This document shows, one piece after another, positions 11,075 to 24,528 of a stretch of 64,000 nucleotides of DNA; the stretch's first letter is position 1; every line of letters begins with the position of its first letter. The translations under genes were made by a program, and so were the position numbers. The stretch is from Neurospora crassa OR74A (taxonomy: Eukaryota > Ascomycota > Sordariomycetes > Sordariales > Sordariaceae): the NCBI RefSeq assembly GCF_000182925.2, contig NC_026504.1, positions 1-64,000 of the forward strand, written 5' to 3'. A model generated the notes under the pieces. It was given only the letters and a program-made list of their open reading frames with translations, searched no databases and had not been told where the DNA came from.

Positions 11075-14000
11075 ATGTCTTCCACCTTCAAGCACGACCC
11101 TCATGAGCCGGTGGCCATTGTGGGCATGGGTAAGTCGTCTTTACCTCACGACTACAGAAACAACCAGTACTGACGTAGGGGTATGGCCAGCATGCCGATG
11201 GCCAGGCGGTGTTCACGACCCCTCTCAATTCTGGGAGTTTCTCCGGAACAAAGTCAACGGCTGGAAGGAGTTTGATGACCCGCGCTTCTCTTCAGCCGGG
11301 TTTCACCATCCCAACTCGGACCGGCCGGGCTCCATGTCCATGAAGGGCGCTTTTCTTGCTGAGCAGGATGCTCGTCTTTTTGATCACACCTTCTTCGGCA
11401 TGACCGGTCTGGAAGTCGAAACCATGGACCCTTCGCAACGCAAGTTGCTTGAGGTGGCCTATGAAGCCATCGAGAGTGCCGGAGAGACGTGGGAGAGCGT
11501 TTCGGGGACCCGGACGGGAGTCTTTGTTGGCAACTTCTGCCTTGATCACTGGATGATTCAATCGCGGGATTGGGACAACCCGAGGCCGTATGCCTTTACT
11601 GGCGCCGGCACCAGCATTCTTGCCAACCGCATCAGCTATATCTTCAATCTTCAAGGGCCAAGGTGCGTAGCTTCTGCATGTCTCGGTTACAGGGAAACTG
11701 ATATGGCATGTACTGACATCTAACGACAGCCTCACGGTGGACACCGCCTGCTCGTCCTCCATGTACGCCCTCCACCTCGCAGTCAACGCCATCCGCGCCG
11801 GGGACTGTGATTCGGCCATCGTCGCCTCGGCCAACTGGATCGCCGATCCCGGGGTGCAAATTGCCTTGGACAAGCTCGGCGCACTCTCCGCATCTGCGCG
11901 CTGCCACACCTTCGACGCTCGGGCGGAAGGCTACGCTCGCGGCGAGGGATTCGGCGCCATTTATCTCAAGAGACCTTCCCTCGCTATCGCCGATATGTCA
12001 CCCATCCGCGCAATGATCCGAGGAACAGCCATCAACTCCAATGGACGAACCGGCGGCATCACGAGGCCTAGTGCCAACGGACAAGAGACGGTCATCCGGG
12101 AAGCATACCGCAACGCCGGCAATCTGCCGTTCCGCGACACCAGCTACTTTGAATGCCATGGAACAGGCACGTATGTCGGAGACCCAATCGAAGTAGCCGC
12201 ACTAGGAAGAGTCTTTGCTCCAGAACGGTCTAGCGACGATCCGCTACTTATCGGTTCCGTGAAAAGTAACGTGGGACACGGGGAAGGTGCCAGCGCTTTG
12301 GCGTCCATTATGAAGGTTGTTCTTGCTCTAGAGCACGGTGCAATCCCACCCATCTACGATCTTCAAACCCGGAACCCCAACATCGACTTCGAGGGTGCCA
12401 AGGTTCAGCCAGTGACCGAGGTCACGCCGTGGCCCAAGGATCGCCTGCAGAGAGCAAGCATCAACTCGTTCGGTTATGGTGGTGCCAACGGTCATTGCAT
12501 CATCGACCATGTCAACATCGTGCTGCCGGATTATGTTGCGCCAGGGATCTACAAGCGCAGCACCAGAGATACAACAAACGGTGTGAATGGTCATATGAAC
12601 GGGCGCAACGGTTCGCCTTCGCATCGTCCCATGATTCAGAGGCCAAAGATGACCGCCTCGCCGAATGCCAACACACGACCACTTGTCCTCCTCCCCCTCT
12701 CTGCTCACAACGAAAACTCTCTCGAGCTGAACCTCAAAGCGTTGTCTCAAGTTGTCGACAAGTTACCGTTGGCAGATGTCGCATACACCTTGGGTGCCAG
12801 ACGGTCCAAATTTGCCCAGCGATCCTTCTGCATCGTAGAGAAAGACAAGGTTGTTGAGGGCCTCGCGGCCAAGAGCAGGGTGGTAAGAGCACCATTGCAA
12901 CCCACCAACCTTGGCTTCATTTTCACCGGCCAAGGCGCTCAGTGGCATGCCATGGGTGCCCAGCTGTTTGAGTATCGAGTGTTCTCCACAGCGATCCGGT
13001 ACCTGGATCATGTCCTCAGCTCGCTGCCCAATGGTCCGGACTGGTCACTAGAGAAAATCCTGTCCGGAGACTGTGATGCTGCCCTCATCCAGAGAGCCGA
13101 GATTTCTCAGGCTGTTTGCACTGCTGTACAAGTTGGCCTGGTTGATCTGCTTGCCTCGTGGTCCGTGAGACCTCACAGTGTTGCTGGACATTCTTCCGGT
13201 GAAATGGCTGCGGCGTACGCTGCTGGTCGTATCACAGCTGCCGAAGCCATCGTAGCCGCTTACTTCCGCGGTCAGGCGGTATCACGGAACCGACAGACCG
13301 GTGCAATGCTGGCTGTCGGCCTGGGCCCTGAAGCGGTAGCCAAGTATCTCTCTGGCCTGGAGGATCAGGTCAAGGTAGCAGCAATCAACTCGCCAGGAAG
13401 CGTCACGTTGTCCGGCGATCCAGCAGCCATTGATAGTATCTCGAAAGCCTTGGCCGCCGACAGCATCTTCAATCGAAAACTCCAGACGGGCGGCAATGCT
13501 TACCACTCACACCACATGCTTCCCATTGGGCGTGAGTACATCGAGATGCTGAGCCAGGGCCTTCAACACATCCAGAAGCTCGGCCTTGCCTCACCAGAGC
13601 AGCGGTATCCCAAGGCATTGTGGGTATCGTCTGTCAAACCCAACAAAGACACAACTGAGTCGTTTGACGATCCATCCGCTTACTGGAGGGCCAATCTCGA
13701 GTCACCTGTGCAGTTCTCGGAGGCTGTTGCAAGCTTGGTACGCAACGAGAATGTCACCATCCACGCTTTGGTAGAGATTGGACCGCACCCCGCGCTGAAG
13801 AGCCCGGTGGAGCAGATTGTCAAGGCCGCTGGCAAGGCTGTGGCGTATGCCTCCACGCTCAAGAGGCAGGAGGACGCCCGGCCATCCATGTTGCAACTCG
13901 CCGGAACGCTGTTCACTTTAAACACGCCCATCGACCTTGCCGCCGTAAATGCTGTTGATGGGGAAGCAGGACACAGCGGAAGCCTAGAACACGGCAGCAC

Positions 14001-17000
14001 CTGTCTCGATCTGCCACCCTACCAGTACACTTATAACGGCCTGAACTATCATGAGAGCCGGGCCAGCAAGGAGTACCGGTACCGGTCGGTGTTGAGACAT
14101 GACCTTCTCGGCTCGAAGGTCGTCGGCAATGCAAAGTTGCGGCCCCAATGGCGGAACATTCTCCGGATGAAGGACGTCCCATGGTTAGGCGATCACCGCC
14201 TTGTGCCAGGTAAGCACTCCCCTCTTTCAAGCAGCGAATATTGCACTTATGTAGAGTAGCTGACATTTGGCTCCGTTGAATAGATGCCGTCCTGCCAGGT
14301 GCCGCGTACATCGCTATGGCGGTAGAAGCTGCGTCACGCATCTACGATGAGTTCCCCAAGCCGTTCGAGGTCAAGGGCTTCTCTCTACGTGACGTCGTCA
14401 TCAAGAAGAGCCTTGTAATCCCAGAAGACGACTACGGCGTTGAGATACTCACGAGCATGGAGCTTGTCGACCTAGCCACAGCGCAATCACCTGCATGGGC
14501 TACCTTTTCCATCAGCTCAGTTGGCCGCGAAACCAATGAGTGGACGGAGCACTGCACTGGACGAGTCAAGGTGGTGGTTCAAGAGACAGGCTATGATATT
14601 GACGTCGAACACGGTCGAGTTGCCGCTCCGTACGCACCAAGGGCCGTGGACGTTAAGGCTTGGTACAAGAAGTTTTTGGACATTGGCCTCGGCTACGGTC
14701 CGGTGTTCCAGCCTCTGTCGGACATCCGTGTTGATGCGGCGTCAAACTTGGCCGTGGCGACCGTTCATCTGCAGCCCGGGATTGGTGTCATGAAGGGTGG
14801 CGAGTCCCGGTACGCCGTACACCCGGCCTCCCTGGACGGTGCCATTCAGCTGGGCTTGGTTGCGTGCCACGGAGGCCGGCCGAGCGAGGCTACCACTGCC
14901 TTCGTACCGGTACAATTCTCCAGTTTGTACATCGACAACAGCCTAGCCAGTGGCGGCGAGACATGTACCATTGTGGCTCGTGGGCAGCGGCGCGGTATCC
15001 GGAGTGCCCATCTTGATCTGCAGTTCCTGGGTGCAGATGGAAAGCTTCTGCTTGACGCCGAGTCCCTCCGATGCGTTAGCTTCTCCAGTGAGGCCAAGCC
15101 GGTGGATAGGGCATTCAGCAGCCCCTACACTCGCCTAGTGTGGAAGCCGGACATCCGCAAGCTCAGCAACAGCCAAGCTCGCCAGATATACCCTCCACCA
15201 ACCAAGAATGTTGACAAGGCGCCACTGTGGGGGATCACGAACAAGGTAGCCCACTTTATTGTATACAGCATGTATGAAACTTTCGGGCGGCAGGCAGATC
15301 GGCCCCAGCCTTCGGGTGAGGTCGGCCACTTCTTTGACTGGATCATCAGAAAGGGTGAAAGTGATCATTCTGAGATGATGGAAGAGGCAAGAGAGCTGGC
15401 AGCTAAGGGTGCCCTGCTTCAGCAGATCGAAGAACTTGTCGCCCAGGCACCTGACATTATGGAAGTCAAGATCGCAAAGCTTCTGCACGACAATGCGGCC
15501 GACATTCTGTATGAACGAAAAACGGGGATGGAAGTCATCATCGGGGAGAACCTTCTGACACCACTTTATCAGGAAGGCCTCCTGATGACAGGCATCTATC
15601 CACAGCTCTCCATTGTCCTAGCTGGCCTTGCCCACGCCAACCCAAACCTCCGGATTCTCGAGATTGGAGGCGGTACTGGTGGCGCGACCCGGATCGCCAT
15701 GAAGGCTTTTAACGGCCCCAACGGCATCAAGGCTTACCGGGATTACACCTTCACAGACATCTCGCCCGGCTTCCTGTCGGCGGCCAAGGAATCCATGGCC
15801 GATCTGAGGGATATGAACTTCTCCGTCTTTGACATTGAAGAGGACCCAGTGGCACAGGGATACGAGGAGCAGACATATGACCTGATTATCGCGTGTCAAG
15901 TCCTTCATGCCACCTCGAACATGACCAAGACGCTGTCAAGATGCCGCAAGCTCCTCAAGCCAGGTGGTCGACTCGTTCTGGTTGAGACCACGGAGAACTT
16001 CATCGTGCCAGGCGTTGTTGTGGGCACCTTTACGGGATACTGGGCCGGCATTCCAGATGGACGTGTGGATGCTCCTTTCCAGAGCCTGAAGGACTGGGAC
16101 CGTTGCCTGAGAGAAGCAGGCTTCGCTGGGCTGGACCTGGTACTTGATGACTTCCCGGAACCCCATAATACCACATCGGTTATTCTTGCCAAGGTGCCTG
16201 AGCAAGAGCCTGAACCGTTGCCGGCAGCCCAGTCCGCAACGACTGTCCATGTGGTGCATGGTGGCAGCAACGGAACACCAGTTCTGGTAGATCATATATG
16301 TCAAGAACTGCAACAGCGGGGTACCAATGTAAAGGCTATCACGTTCAACGACGTCACAAAGGAGCTTTCTCCCGGATCGCGCGTGGTCGTATTGCTGGAC
16401 GAGAGCCACCTGCTGATCAAGGCCAACGAGGAGAATCTGGCTACCATGCAATACCTGGCACGCAGTGCAACGAGTTTGGTCGCTCTGACAAGTTGCGGTA
16501 CCATCAAGGGACGGGCTGCCGAGGGTGCCTTGATCTCAGGCCTGCTTCGCGTACTCCAGACTGAGAACCCCTCCAGCCAGTACATGTCCATCGATATCGA
16601 CGTGGACAACTTTGAGATTGAAGATGCTGCTGAAGCAAACGAGCTCGCTCGCAGCATCGTGGACGGCGAGTGTGACCTGTTTCGTCAAGCCAGCGGATCG
16701 GCTCCTGTATTTGTGGATGGGGAGAGCGATGGTGGCGACCCCGCTGACCGCGAGTTCGTTTGGCAAAACGGTTGCCTGTGGGTTAGCCGTCACGTCCCAG
16801 ATGCCGGATTCCACTCCCAGTACGGCTTAGAGACGAGGAGCATGAAGCCGGAACTACGTCCGATTGGCAGCCCCAGTCAGACAGGGGGAGTACGTGCTGC
16901 TTTCGAGACGCCCGGTGTGCTGAACTCATTGTACTTCATTCCCTACAAAGAACTCCTGCAGCCGTTGCCGGCCGACTTCATCGATGTGGCTGTTGATGCT

Positions 17001-19163
17001 GTGGGCGTAAATTCAAGAGATTTGGAGCACTGGGCTGGCCGCGTGGATGGCGATTACATGACTTCCGAATATGCGGGTGTGGTCACCGCGGTAGGCAGCC
17101 GAGTCCACAACATCCAGGTTGGCGATCGCGTCTATGGAGTGGGCAAGGGTCAGTTTGGCAATGTCACCCGTGTGCCTGCTGCCTTCGCAACGAAGCTTCA
17201 GCCCAACGATGACATGATCCGGATGGCCTCAATGCCGCTCGCATACACCACCGCCGTCTACGCCTTGGACCACGTCGCTCACGTCCGTGAGGGACAGTCG
17301 ATCCTGATACAGTCGGGCGCCAGGGACCTTGGCCTGGCAGCCATCACTCTTGCGAAGGCAAAGCGGTCACAGGTGTTTGCAACAGTTGAGACAGCCGAGC
17401 AAGGCAAGTTCCTAGTTGAGGAGCTAGGCCTACCCGCCTCGCATGTCATTTCTATCCTCGACTCGAAGCAGCTCCAGCGCGCAGCTGAGGAAACGCGCAA
17501 GAGAAAGTTCGAGGTTGTTATGGTGACTGCCGCTCGTGGGGAGCTCCTGTCTTTGTTCCTGCAGGTCCTGGCACCGCTTGGGTGCCTTGTCGATATCGGC
17601 GGGGTGGATGGGCAGACGACGCCAGTAGTCGGTCAGATGTTACTCCCACACAATGCCACCTACGCCTCTATCGACCCGTTCGCCGTTTTCGATTCGGATC
17701 CACTGCTTGGGGCGGAGCTCATGCAATCCGTCGACGATTACTACCGGCAAGGGGTGATTGGACCGGTTCCAAGAATAACGGCGGCCGACGTTGGACAATT
17801 GTCGTCGGCACTTGGCGATTTTGGCACAGTATCTGGAAAGCTAGTGGCCAGCTTCAAGAACCCGGAAAGTTTGGTTCGGATGGCGCCATTTGCACCCACC
17901 GTCAAATTCGACCCCGAAGCGAGCTATGTGGTGACGGGAGGCTTGGGGGGCTTGGGACAATCTTTGGTCAGGTGGATGGTGGGAAGGGGCGCAAGGCACC
18001 TCGCACTTTTGTCGAGGCGTACTGCCTCCAGCGTTCCAAGTGTCCAGGAGCTGGTCAATGGGCTCGCCGGGCGAGGTGTTGAGATTCAATGCTTTGCCTG
18101 CGATGTCAGCAAAGAAGACGAGGTGACCAGCGCGATCAAGGCAATCTCGGCTGTTCGTCCCATCAAGGGCATCGTGCATGCGGCAGTCTCGTATAGGGAT
18201 CTGACCTTTGACAAGCTGTCACCCGAGAGATGGAACGAAGGGTTGTCTGCCAAGGTGGCAGGCACCAAGAACCTGCACAAAGCGACTCTGTCGATGCCTC
18301 TCGACTTCTTTGTCATGACCACTTCTGCCTTGTCGGTGTATGGTTTCGCGACCCAAAGTGCATACACGGCTGCCAACAACTTCCAGGATGCCTTTGCACG
18401 ATACCGCCGACAGCTTGGCTTGCCCGCGTCCACTGTGTCGTTTAGCCTGATCAAGGACGTGACGGATGTCGGCAGCAACGGGATTACCGTCGACATGTTT
18501 GAACGCAACAAGGCACTGACCCTGGATGAGTCTCAGTTCCTGGCGCTCCTCGAGCCGGCATTCTTGAATAACCGAACGGTGACGGAGGAGACTAGTGCTG
18601 GGCAATGGTCAGGTCAGGACGATGATGGGCTTTCTGTCGCAAATTTGCACACATACTTGGATCCCAGAGCAATGGCGGCGAAAAGACGTGAAGAGATGGC
18701 CAGCGAGACATCCTCGTCATCTTCCACAGTGCCACCACGGTGGTACAGTGACGCGCGCGTGTCTTTGATGATGCGCGCCTTTGCGGACGCACAGCGACAC
18801 TCAGGAAGGTCACAAAACGCAGCCGAGGAGGGTTCCAACAAGAACACAATTGCTCATCTCCGCGCGGAGCTGGAAGCTGCAGTGCGCGAGGGAGAGGCTG
18901 GGCGAGGGCGGACGGTGGCGCTGGTACAGGATGCCATCACCAAGGTGGTGGCCGAGATGCTGTTCGTCGACGTGGAGAGCATTGACCCGGCCAAGTCGGT
19001 GGCAGAGCTGGGTGTCGACAGTCTGATTGCGGCCGAGTTGCGCAACTGGTTCATCCAGGCTCTGGGGACCAACATCAGCATGTTGGATCTGCTGGACCCC
19101 AGCGTGAGCATCAGCACCCGCGCTTCCACCATTGCGGACAAGGCCCTGACTGTGACTGCTTAA
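11075..19163 (+). CDS. Highly reducing polyketide synthase (KS-AT-DH-cMT-ER-KR-ACP)
   Basis: Four exons, 11075-11129, 11191-11662, 11730-14209 and 14284-19163; 2628 aa. Domains in order: KS (about 12-440) with Cys183 in DTACSSS, His319 in ECHGTGT and His359 in NVGHGEG; AT (about 570-890) with GHSSG and Ser664; DH (about 970-1260) with His998 and Asp1187 in SLDGAIQ; C-methyltransferase with EIGGGTGG from about 1462; ER (about 1880-2190); KR with TGGLGGLG near 2220 and Tyr2363; ACP with Ser2582 in GVDSL. It ends just after the ACP, with no thioesterase, reductase or condensation domain. The ER looks degenerate: GARDLG at 2014-2019 replaces the NADPH-binding AGGVG motif. It would build the C-methylated, partly reduced backbone of the cluster product, probably from malonyl-CoA. 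Confidence 0.96.
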
Positions 19164-19909
19164 GGAGGCACTTGGAAACGGAGGAGTTGGGCGTTGGGAG
19201 TTTCACAATTTGGGAACGGCTCGAGGTTTCGGTGGATCTTGTGTAGTATGTAGAGGTAGCCGTATAGCTTATGTTTTGGTCATCATGTCAATTTGGATGC
19301 TTCCATTTCCACTCGGCTTGGGAAACGTGAACCTGCCGCTCTGGTGTGCCTTGGTAGTCGATCCCAGAAAAACACAGGTAGAAAGAGATCAGAAAAGAAG
19401 ACGATGCTTGGCACGCTGTAGATGGCTTCAATGGTAGACAAAGGTATCAAGACGGGTGAGGGTGGTGATGCTATTCCCACGCAGTCATCGGGCAGTCCAC
19501 AGCGCAATACTATGGATGTGGGAGGACGGGAACTGGGAAAATATGATGTCTTTCTGTGGAGAATCCACAATCAGGTGCGGGGTGGCACAGGCCACATCCA
19601 CCCATGCAATCAAGCATCCCATTCAGGTCACGTGCACATCATTCCCATTGCCTGCCGGTAAGCGACCTGGACTTTCCTCTTTCAGCCCAGCCACTTCGGT
19701 TCGATCAATCGCCGCCGTGCTTCCATCACCTTGCACTTATAGAAGTGGCTAACGCATTTGGAGTGGACCAGTTAGTGCAAGGCAGCCAAATGCACAGAAA
19801 CCTTTCTTACTGCTAACGCTTCGTCTGGAGTAATGATAGTACATGATAATCTAAGCAGCCGTAGAGGTACTCTAGGTGCCTCTACCTAGTTGCAGTCAAA
19901 CCTTCCACT
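19164..19909. other. Convergent intergenic region
   Basis: 3' flanks of the PKS and the acyltransferase. TAGAGGTA 8-mers occur at about 19246 and 19862. No gene is supported. Confidence 0.6.
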
Positions 19910-21802
19910 TCACTTGCTCCAAACAACATCATCCGCCCTCTGCCTCTCCGCGACCAGTCGCAACCACTTCTCCATTGCCACCACGAACGCGTCTCCTACC
20001 TTCTCATCCACCACGCCCTCCTGCCAACTCACCGACACGACCAGGTCCCCTCCTTTGACCGACGCAACCGCGATCCCCAAAGCAGACGCAACCACATTGG
20101 CACACAGCGTCATGCTCATGCGCGTTATGGACCATCCATCCTCCTTCTCCTCCTGACCTTCCTCCAAGGAATGAAACGGCTTTCCCTCCATAGCTCCCAA
20201 GTTGCTCACCACCCACGACGACTTTCTCGGTCTCTTCACTTCCTCTTGCAACTGCCTTCTCCAGTCCGAGACCGCTCGCGATACAAAGCCGATCATGTCG
20301 TTTTCCAGGCCTCGCGGAGAACAGCTTTCGCTCTTGGCCGCGAGGTCCGCCCGGACGCGGCGTGCGGCGACGAAGATCAAGTCGTGCACTTCAGATACCA
20401 CCTCCTCTGCCTCCGCTGCCCTCGGGTTCAGCTGAAAGTTACAACCTGACACGTACTTGGACTCCGTCAAGGTACGCCGCACCCGGCCGACAAGCTCTTC
20501 ATCCGCCACGTGCTCGATAATCGTCACGTAATTCCCCATGGCAGTTTCGGCGTCCAATCTGTTCTTGACACAGCCAGTCCTTCCTTTCGAATAAGGAGAG
20601 GGCAAATATCTTCTGATATTCATCGGCGTCAAAAAGGCAAAGGCATCGGCTTTCGCCACGAGTTCTCTCAAGGGGGCCAGCGAAACGAGTGCAATACCGT
20701 GCAATAGCGCCGTCAATGTCGCCCCCTGTTTTCGGCAGGCTTGTACCAGCTCCTCCGCAATGTTCGCTGGAAATGTCATGGTGCGGATTTGGCTCCTGAA
20801 CGGAACTGTGTCAGGGCTGGTAAGCTGGATTGGGGCCCAGTGTGCATGGGTTGCAACGTTGCGCGGATACTGAGAAGAGGGGGTTTGAATCTCGTGCTTG
20901 AGAAAGTGTTCGAACGCTATTGGGTCGACGGGGAAAGGGAGGATGGACTCCGGAGGCGGCGGGAGGCTGGCGGCCAAGGCAGACGTGGGTGATAGGGTAA
21001 GGATGTGGTCGATCAGGAACGGGTTGTGGCTTGCTTGTGGGGAGCCGTGCAAGCCCGAGTCGGACGCATGGAGGTGCGTGAGGAGCTCTCGGTAAAAATT
21101 TATGCAGCTGACGCCGTCGAGGTGAGTGTGGTTGAACATTAGGAGGATTTCGATGAAAGACGTGTCAGCCTCCGAGCGAAGAACCCTGATCCGCCATCCT
21201 GGCCTTACACGGAACTTGGTGAACCTGGTGTCAGCCTCGCGGTTTAGCGTCTGCTGGAATTCCTTCTGGAAAGCATCATCGCCGCCTTTGACCGTTTGCC
21301 ACTTAATCACTTTTCCGAGGTTGATGCTGTCGAGACGAACCCACGATGGCGTGCTGGTTTTGGCGCCTGCGATCCCCACTTGCATGTGCGGATGAGTCAG
21401 CACGACGCGCGCAACGGCTCGTTCGAATTCGTTCACCAAGTCATGATGTCTGGCAGTGGGAGCAAGCCGTTTTGGCAACGCAAAGCGACAGGATACGACG
21501 TTGCTCCGGATCAGATCGAGGGTTTGGAGAGCAATCTGGTATGACTCCCTGGCAGATCGACCTTATCAGCTATCGCTTTTTTCATACGCTGGGGTGTTGA
21601 TCAATGATGGGATTACGTACAGTGCTCCAAGCCTCCGAATAATGGGTGATTTATTGAGAGCGACTTTCGGTCTTTCCCTGTCTTCTTTTCTTACTGCTGG
21701 CTGGCTGTCGACGCGCAGCTGTCGATGGACCATCATCCCACCGTAGTTCGGCATTATGGCAGGTGTCTGCAACGCAGGTGATGAAGGCAATGCCTGGGAC
21801 AT
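19910..21802 (-). CDS. Acyltransferase, alcohol-acetyltransferase/BAHD-like
   Basis: Two minus-strand exons, 21802-21621 and 21548-19910, across a 72-bp intron (GTACGT...CCAG); 606 aa. The second exon alone lacks an in-frame ATG near its start; the upstream exon supplies IIRRLGAL and splicing makes ALESYQIALQTLD, the usual opening of this family. His201-x3-Asp205 in NHTHLDGVS is the catalytic HxxxD motif of CoA-dependent acyltransferases. The fold (residues about 55-600) matches fungal AATase-like proteins. Translation could instead begin at a Met near 21748. In a cluster whose PKS has no release domain it could acylate a hydroxyl of the product or help offload the chain; the first is more common. 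It lies tail to tail with the PKS. Confidence 0.85.
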
Positions 21803-22742
21803 ACCTCTACACAAAGCTTTCTGGGACTCTAGAGTGCAGAGTCACGCTGCTCTTGGTCTTGTTAACCCCAACGATGGGAGACCCCTCTTCGGCCGTTCAG
21901 CGTCACCCGGGTATTGTGTCTGACGGACGGGGATAACGTGAGTACCCACGGCGCGTTCCTTGCAATGGTTAGTGATCGTATGTCAAAGGAAGGTATGCTG
22001 GGGCCCGAAGGCTGACAATGTGGTTACACTGGAATACCGCGTACTGTCTTCAATTTTCTATCCCGATTGTCACGATTAAAGACGACCTTTTCTATACTGG
22101 CTAGGTACGCGGCTTAAATCAGTCTGACTAGGTTCCTGTCTTGAACAAAGACGACACCACAAATCAGACCTCGTATGGATGGCTCATCCCTTCACTCAAC
22201 TTCATCCCTGCCGCATCCGTCATCATGATAACTCATATTTGCTCGGCCCTTCCCCATCGACATCATCCCACGTTGTCGTGGATTTGGGTACACCATCTTC
22301 ATCGGACACAAGGCCTTGTTCTGTCCGTCTCCTGGGATTACTCCAACACGACCGACATAAGTCGGTGGTGCATGGGCTTGGGTGGTAAGCGAGGGTTATC
22401 AGCCTCGACCCGTATCTCTGTGAGGGTGCAATGGCTCTGCGTCGGTCGAGCCATAGGTTTCGGCCGAAATTTCGACTAGTGTCGGCCGGCCCTCTTGTGT
22501 TGCATCGACAAAGCCTGAGTCAGCACAACCTCCGTCAACAAGCTACCTGTTTGAGTCAATGTGGGTGGTGAACGGTCTATTCATCCACGTATCTAGGTGT
22601 TATTCAATTAAACTTGTGGTAGTATTCGAGATCGAACAATGGAAGTCTTCGGTGACCCGACCATGTATTCACTCAGCCCATGGGCAGTGTTCCACCCCGC
22701 CGCACACCATTGGCCACCGGCTCACCTTCGTTCTCTCGGCTA
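21803..22742. other. Intergenic region
   Basis: 940 bp between the acyltransferase start and the transporter stop, both genes on the minus strand. It presumably holds the acyltransferase promoter. Several overlapping short open frames have no family likeness. Confidence 0.5.
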
Positions 22743-24528
22743 TCAGTGCCAGATTTGGGCCTGTTGCTTTTCTCCTCCTCCCTTCTGGATCTTCCTCCAC
22801 TCGAAGCAACAGGCAGCAAGAAAAGTACATCCAGCCGCAGCAGCGCTAATGTAGAAGGTGTTCCTCAACCCCAGAGTATACGCGCCTAGGACTGCATTAG
22901 TAGCATCCTCACGACCCATGTTCGTCAGGACCTGGCGGATGTCCGAAGCACCGCTATTGATGATCAGCTCTGGGCTGATATCCGGTGCATCCCGAACAAG
23001 GTTGTTGATGATACCGTTCTGGAAAACACTCTGCGCCACCGCAATGAACACCGCGCCCCCGAACGATTGGAAGAACTGGACGCATGCCGTGGCTTGGGGG
23101 ATCAGATGCTGTGGAAGAACGTTTTGCACAACGAGGATGCCGGCCTGGAAACAGACGCCTGTTCCTAGCCCGGCCACAACTTGGTATCCGAACCACTTGG
23201 AAAAGGGTGTGTCGAGCCAAAATGTGGTGATGAGCCCGGCACCGGCTGTCATCAGAGCCGTCTCAAAGAGGACCACAGGGTTGATGCAGCCGAAGATGGT
23301 GATTAGGGCTCCGCTGGCCATAGAGGCAAGAACGAAGGAAATCAGGTAGGGAAGTAGCTTGATACCAGCCTCGATGGCCGAGTCCCCTTTGACTGCTTGG
23401 AAGTAAAGTGCTGCCCAGGCTAGTTAGAAGTCGTTCCAGAGGATGCTGCAGGCAAGCAAGATACAACTCACCAAGATAAAAGACGAGAGGAAAAAAGTAC
23501 GCGCCAACAAACATGGCAAACATCATGGCCGCCAAGACATTGCGGTCCTTGAAGAAATGCGGTGGTAAAAGGCCTCGATCTTGCTGCCAGATCTCAATCC
23601 CAACAAAGATCAGAGTCATGACTGCCGCCCCGACAAAGAGGCCAATCACCACAGAGCTGTTCCATGGATAATCGGCGCCTCCCCACTGTAGAGCAAGCAG
23701 CAACATGATAATGGCTGGAATGAACGTGGCCGCCCCTATCAAGTCCAGCTGCAAAAGCTTTGAAACAAACGACGCCTTGGAATTGCCAATCTCAGCGCCG
23801 CGTTTATCGTCATTTGCATTCCTCGGTATCCTGAGAAAGAAGAAGATGACCGCCATCGCCGCCCCTCCAAGCGGTAGATTGATATAGAAACACCACCTCC
23901 ACGTAACTTTATCTGTAAATGCCCCTCCAAGCAACGGTCCGACAACACTAGACACGCCCCAAAGCCCCCCAAAAACACCAAACATGACTGGCCTTCTTCT
24001 CAGTGGCATTGTATAGGTCAGAATCACCATTGCCCCTGAGAAAATACCCGCAGTCCCCAGACCAGCAACAGCCCGACCAACGATGAAAGCGGTAGAGCTG
24101 GGCGCAACACCTGAGATCAAACTGCCTAGTTCGAAAAGGGCAACGGCTCCCAAAAACGTCCACCGGATATCAAAGAGCGTGTATATGTTGCCGTACATGG
24201 GCTGGAGGGCTGTGGTGGTCAAGAGGTAGGAGGCACCGTACCACCCAATGTCCTTGATGGAGGCGAATTGGGTAGTGATGGCGCCTAAGGCAGGGGCGAT
24301 GATCGTTTGATCGAGGGCAACAAGGAAGACGGAAACGCAGAGCGAGAGGATAATGAGCGTCAAGTGGAGGCCGGTTGGATATTTGGTTTCGTCGGTGGGA
24401 GATGTTGTTGTTTCCTCTACAGCCGTCATGGTTTTGTCGGTGTCATGGGCTTCGATGTCCTGTTGGGATGTTTCCCTCTTGTCAGGCATGGAGCTCCTGG
24501 GGGGGTTGGCTCGTGGGAGAGGCTCCAT
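22743..24528 (-). CDS. MFS multidrug-type efflux transporter (DHA2-like, about 14 helices)
   Basis: Two minus-strand exons, 24528-23472 and 23410-22743, with a 61-bp intron; 574 aa. The start at 24528 is the first true ATG in frame. A polar, Thr/Glu-rich N-tail (about 60 residues) precedes many hydrophobic helices. VSVFLVALDQTIIAPALGAI in helix 1 and VVGPLLGGAFTDKVTWRWCF (antiporter motif C region) identify the drug:H+ antiporter-2 family. The second exon adds the last helices (YQVVAGLGTGVCFQAGILV and YISAAAAGCTFLAACC). It probably sits in the plasma membrane and exports the cluster metabolite, giving self-protection. It is divergent from the Zn2Cys6 regulator across a long spacer. Confidence 0.93.

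Noticed and set aside
11292-18849. Many open frames of 60-205 codons antisense or out of frame to the PKS
   Set aside because: They are shadows of GC-rich coding sequence and carry no domain of their own.
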